Below, piece by piece: positions 61,349 through 64,000 of a DNA stretch of 64,000 nucleotides (positions are counted from its first letter, which is position 1; each line of letters starts with the position of its first letter). Under the pieces are notes generated by a model that was not told the origin of the DNA, searched no databases, and worked only from the letters and a program-made list of their open reading frames with translations. Both the position numbers and the translations under genes were made by a program. The DNA lies in assembly GCA_022072445.1 (NCBI GenBank), contig JAJVHV010000034.1:21891-85890 (forward strand), read 5' to 3'. Origin of the DNA: Phycisphaerae bacterium. GTDB taxonomy: Bacteria; Planctomycetota; Phycisphaerae; UBA1845; Fen-1342.

Positions 61349-61720
61349 CTATTCACCGGCCTTCTTCCATCCTCGGATGAACGCAGTGCATCGCCTTGCC
61401 CACGTGGCTGCCAGTGAGCTATGAGTGTATTCTGCGCCACACTCCGGGCAGCGCCCGCACTCCGGGAGACCAGTCAGCGGATACAGGCACTGCGTACACA
61501 CGCGCCACTCCTGCCCCCGAAGCCGCTCCGCGAATCTCGCGGCCCGCCGGCGTTGCAGCATCGTGCAGTCGCACGCCACATAGCAGGCGAAGAGCAGGAG
61601 CAGGTCGCTTCCACTCTTAGCGCGCGCATGACGCATCCGACCCCATATCAGCATCCATCCGAGCAGCAGCAGGACCGCCCAGAGTGCTGTGCTGACCAGG
61701 CTTAAGGTCGCGGCGACCAT
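61349..61720 (-). CDS. Small membrane protein with zinc ribbon, candidate partner of RHS tip A
   Basis: The ATG at 61718-61720 begins 11 bases after the RHS module A stop. The 123-residue product has one or two N-terminal membrane segments (LSLVSTALWAVLLLLGWMLI), a basic middle, and a zinc ribbon at the end (CTQCLYPLTGLPECGRCPECGAEY). The C-x2-C-x10-C-x2-C cysteines are complete. The same ribbon type occurs in the partner of RHS module B. I infer an immunity or accessory role from position; no known immunity family matches. Confidence 0.7.
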   Translation of the reverse strand: MVAATLSLVSTALWAVLLLLGWMLIWGRMRHARAKSGSDLLLLFACYVACDCTMLQRRRAARFAERLRGQEWRVCTQCLYPLTGLPECGRCPECGAEYTHSSLAATWARRCTAFIRGWKKAGE

Positions 61721-61731
61721 GATTTCTGACG

Positions 61732-62706
61732 CTAGATCCCGAAAAGGTCCAGAATCGTCCCGACGGCGTCGATCAGACGAGCAGTTGCGGCTGTAATCCC
61801 GGTCATGATGAGACCCGCCACCCCTACCGTGCCACCGCCCGGAACAAAAAAGCAGGCCAACGACAACACGCCGCCGACTCCGGCGACGTTGTAACCGTCG
61901 TCAGCAATGTCATGAAGAATCCCGCCGATAGTGCGTCCGGTTGGATCGACTGTCACGAGCGGGTTGTTCACGCCGCAGGCGTATATGTTTATCCCACCCC
62001 GCCACCCGATCGGATCGCGCAACACGAACCGTCCGATGTCGGGCTGATACCACCGCTCGCCCACGTGCATCAGCCGGATCGCCGACGTGCCTTCCGCGCC
62101 GTTGAGCGTCAGCATGCCGCCCGTGCTCGACGCGTCGGCCGAGCCGGATTCATAGCCCCAGCCGCCCGCGTACTGATACCTTGGGAAGCCGGCGGGAGCC
62201 GCCGAGCCGATCGTCACGTTGCCGCTTCCGTCGCGCGTGACCAGCTCGCCGAAGGCGGTGTAGGCCACCGTGATCGGCGGACCGCTGTACACGCCGCTCT
62301 GCCCGTCGGCGTCAGTGGTCGCCACGGTCGATCGGATCAGGTCGCCGTGCAGGTAATCAAGCTCGTCGCCCTGGCCTTCGACGACCGTCTGTTGTGACAC
62401 AACGCCGCCTGCGCCATCACCAGCATTCAGATAGCGCATCGACTCGTCGATCACGGCGGCCCCTTGCTGGCCGATCGTCACGGCGAAATCGCCATACGGC
62501 AGGTCCATCTCAGCCGAGGCGGCTGAGCCACAATAATCCGTCCAGCGCTGCGCGCCGTCCGGCTCGCGCCCGTCCGCGTCGTAACTCGTGTACTCGGTCG
62601 TCCGCGTGAACATCGCCGAGCCCGACGTGTTCTGCTCGTCGCTGGTCACGTCGTGCCGCGTCAGCCGCCCCAGCGCGCCACACACTACCGCAGTGATCGG
62701 TGGCAT
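61732..62706 (-). CDS. Orphan RHS core with C-terminal tip A
   Basis: The frame is open to 62883, but the part above 62706 is not RHS-like; an ATG at 62704-62706 is the likely limit (324 residues). It shows YD-type repeats (YTAFGELVTRDGSGNVTIG, YQYAGGWGYESG) and the RHS core end ERWYQPDIGRFVLRDPIGWR followed by GGINIYACGVNNPLVTVDPTG. The variable tip (about 70 residues; GGILHDIADDGYN, hydrophobic LSLACFFVPGGGTVGVAGLI) has two membrane-like segments. No export signal, so it may be a displaced tip that only works after recombination with the full RHS gene. Followed by a zinc-ribbon membrane protein gene. Confidence 0.8.
   Translation of the reverse strand: MPPITAVVCGALGRLTRHDVTSDEQNTSGSAMFTRTTEYTSYDADGREPDGAQRWTDYCGSAASAEMDLPYGDFAVTIGQQGAAVIDESMRYLNAGDGAGGVVSQQTVVEGQGDELDYLHGDLIRSTVATTDADGQSGVYSGPPITVAYTAFGELVTRDGSGNVTIGSAAPAGFPRYQYAGGWGYESGSADASSTGGMLTLNGAEGTSAIRLMHVGERWYQPDIGRFVLRDPIGWRGGINIYACGVNNPLVTVDPTGRTIGGILHDIADDGYNVAGVGGVLSLACFFVPGGGTVGVAGLIMTGITAATARLIDAVGTILDLFGI
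61997..62340. repeat. Direct repeat of RHS core, copy A
   Basis: About 340 bases match 63664-64000 at roughly nine of ten positions in the same orientation, both starting at GCCACCCGATCGGATCGCGC. The match stops where the tips begin, and runs past the right edge of the window on copy B. Confidence 0.9.
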
Positions 62707-62785
62707 CCGCCGATCACCACTCTGCGCGCCACGTGACTTCACCGTTTTGCGCACGCCGCCTTTGGCCGGCGTCGCGACGGTCCGC

Positions 62786-63373
62786 TCAATCGGCGCCGGC
62801 CGTCTCGCGCGGGGCGGGCGGCGTGACGGAAGAAGGCTTGCCGCATTCCGGGCACCGATCACCCGCAGACCCACGCAGATCATAATCGCACTCAGCGCAA
62901 TGCCCCGGAATGCACCGATGGACGGGTCGCAGCCAACGGCCCACCCACCATGCCGCCATCAGAGCCGGAAGGCACAGGACGCCTACAAGCGGCTGATCAA
63001 AGCGCAGAGCGCACCAGAAGATGACCCACATCACCGCGACCAGCGTGGTGACGGTAAGGAGTGCTTGTACCCAGGTCATTCGGGCGTGCATCATTCGGCA
63101 ATAGTAATCCGCTGCCGATTCCCAAGCTTCACCGGGCTCTGATTCTCGCACCTTGAGTACTATCGCATGCGGTAAGCGGAAGTGATACCCACATACCAGG
63201 CATCTTACTCTGGCGCGAAAGCCGAGCAGGCGACCGCTCGCGGCCATCGGCGTTCGAACGACCTCATCAGACCCACATCGGCCGCAGCGAATCGACAAGT
63301 CGGTGACGGCGGAGGAAGCCTTCTCGGGAGGCACCGAACGATCCACGAGTTGATCTGGCTCAACGCCACACAT
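62786..63373 (-). CDS. Membrane protein with two zinc ribbons, candidate partner of RHS tip B
   Basis: The ATG at 63371-63373 lies inside the end of the RHS module B gene (14 bases overlap, other frame) with GGAGGGG seven bases ahead; a TTG at 63388 is the alternative. The 195 residues contain an N-terminal zinc ribbon (IRCGRCGSDEVVRT...RCLVCGYHFRLP), two membrane helices (LTVTTLVAVMWVIFWCALRF; VGVLCLPALMAAWWVGRW) and a C-terminal ribbon (CAECDYDLRGSAGDRCPECG). The overlap implies coupled translation with the RHS gene, as in toxin-immunity pairs. Function is inferred from that alone. Confidence 0.75.
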   Translation of the reverse strand: MCGVEPDQLVDRSVPPEKASSAVTDLSIRCGRCGSDEVVRTPMAASGRLLGFRARVRCLVCGYHFRLPHAIVLKVRESEPGEAWESAADYYCRMMHARMTWVQALLTVTTLVAVMWVIFWCALRFDQPLVGVLCLPALMAAWWVGRWLRPVHRCIPGHCAECDYDLRGSAGDRCPECGKPSSVTPPAPRETAGAD

Positions 63374-63998
63374 TGACCACCCCTCCAATTAGCCCGAGAC
63401 CCACTCGTGCCGCGAGTGGCAAAGCTGACGCGCCGCCAGCGCATACGATGGAGACGGTTATCAGCACCTTGTCCACTTTCTTCACTGTTGCGGGATTGTC
63501 TAGCCAGCTATCCACACCTCCTGTGAGGTTTACGATGAATGATCCGTCGCGATCTGAAGGAACTGCGTCACCTCCAGTCCACCAGTCCCAGAACCAACAA
63601 AGGCCCCTGGCGTCCGTCAAGCTTGTCGGAGCTCCGGCGACGTACGCGTACAGATTCACGCCCCCCCGCCACCCGATCGGATCGCGCATCACAAACCGTC
63701 CGATGTCGGGCTGATACCACCGCTCGCCCGCGTGCATCAGCCGGATCGGCGACGTGCCTTCGGCGCCATTCAGCGTCAGCATGCCGCTCGTGTCCGACGC
63801 GTCGGCCGAGCCGGATTCATAGCCCCAGCCGCCCGCGTATTGATACCTTGGGAAGCCGGACGGAGCGGCAGAACCGATCGTCACGTTGCCGCTTCCGTCG
63901 CGCGTCACCAGCTCGCCAAAGGCGGTGTACGCCACGGTCACCGGCGGGCCAACGTAGACATGGTTCGTTCCGTCCGCATCGGTCGTCGCGACCGTGCT
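63360..63998 (-). CDS. RHS-repeat protein module B, 5' part outside window
   Basis: The frame is open to the right edge, so the N-terminal bulk is not seen. The core matches module A closely (ERWYQPDIGRFVMRDPIGWR, then GGVNLYAYVAGAPTSLTDARG). The tip B (about 75 residues) differs: CWFWDWWTGGDAVPSDRDG, then a polar stretch and a hydrophobic end (VLITVSIVCAGGASALPLAA). No nuclease, deaminase or ADP-ribosyltransferase motif is visible. It is probably the full RHS protein of this locus, with the gene for its zinc-ribbon partner overlapping its end. Confidence 0.8.
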   Translation of the reverse strand, partial: STVATTDADGTNHVYVGPPVTVAYTAFGELVTRDGSGNVTIGSAAPSGFPRYQYAGGWGYESGSADASDTSGMLTLNGAEGTSPIRLMHAGERWYQPDIGRFVMRDPIGWRGGVNLYAYVAGAPTSLTDARGLCWFWDWWTGGDAVPSDRDGSFIVNLTGGVDSWLDNPATVKKVDKVLITVSIVCAGGASALPLAARVGLGLIGGVVNVWR

Positions 63999-64000
63999 GC

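Overview
The window is a GC-rich, gene-dense bacterial chromosome segment, most probably from a planctomycete (Planctomycetota). The lineage is an inference. It rests on four secreted proteins ending in a paired CDVNCDG...NGFD dockerin-like module, membrane proteins with a C-terminal CPECG zinc ribbon, a DUF1570-type metalloprotease, and many short palindromic repeats, some of them inside housekeeping genes. Ordinary housekeeping genes (purH, mnmG, mfd, recG, hemW, infA, rsfS, nadC, ctaA/ctaB) show this is chromosome and not a plasmid or phage.

Layout. 1-6.1 kb: the 3' part of purH carrying two repeat-derived in-frame insertions, a DUF3887/alpha-beta hydrolase that lacks its nucleophile serine, a glycosyltransferase, a TPR lipoprotein and a small lipoprotein. 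6.5-10.1 kb: a minus-strand signalling cluster (HTH-receiver fusion, HDOD-GAF-histidine kinase, degenerate receiver). 10.1-13.4 kb: mnmG (also with a repeat insertion), a large palindrome with tandem repeats, and a PP2C phosphatase. 13.6-24.7 kb: a WD40 protein, an ankyrin protein, mfd, the DUF190/crcB fluoride pair, a LysM lipoprotein, recG and DUF1643. 24.8-34.1 kb: free-methionine-sulfoxide reductase with an FHA protein, hemW, an alpha-galactosidase with DinB, infA, sppA and an O-methyltransferase. 34.5-45.2 kb: rsfS, a tandem repeat array, a DUF1570 peptidase, iscX, dockerin-like secreted proteins including two tandem trypsin-like proteases, an exported RidA, an anti-sigma/STAS pair, an enoyl-CoA hydratase and nadC.

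45.4-50.3 kb is one tightly overlapping operon for cytochrome oxidase assembly: ctaA, ctaB, an ABC ATPase, an ABC permease and a SCO1-DUF420 fusion. It is followed by two large calcium-binding-repeat lipoproteins (50.6-56.5 kb), then a tRNA with anticodon UAA but a short variable arm, a remnant of a second DUF420 gene, and tRNA-Val(CAC). 57-59.7 kb holds an amidase lipoprotein, a BNR/Asp-box propeller protein and a MoaD/ThiS-like protein.

The right end (60.0-64.0 kb) is the accessory part: an IS110-family transposase remnant, a CPBP-type membrane protease, and two RHS core/tip modules. The modules share a nearly identical core of about 340 bp but have different C-terminal tips. Each tip is followed at once by a small membrane protein with zinc-ribbon cysteines. 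This looks like a polymorphic-toxin (RHS tip/immunity) cassette array and is the best candidate here for an undescribed system; the toxin and immunity roles are inferred from arrangement only.
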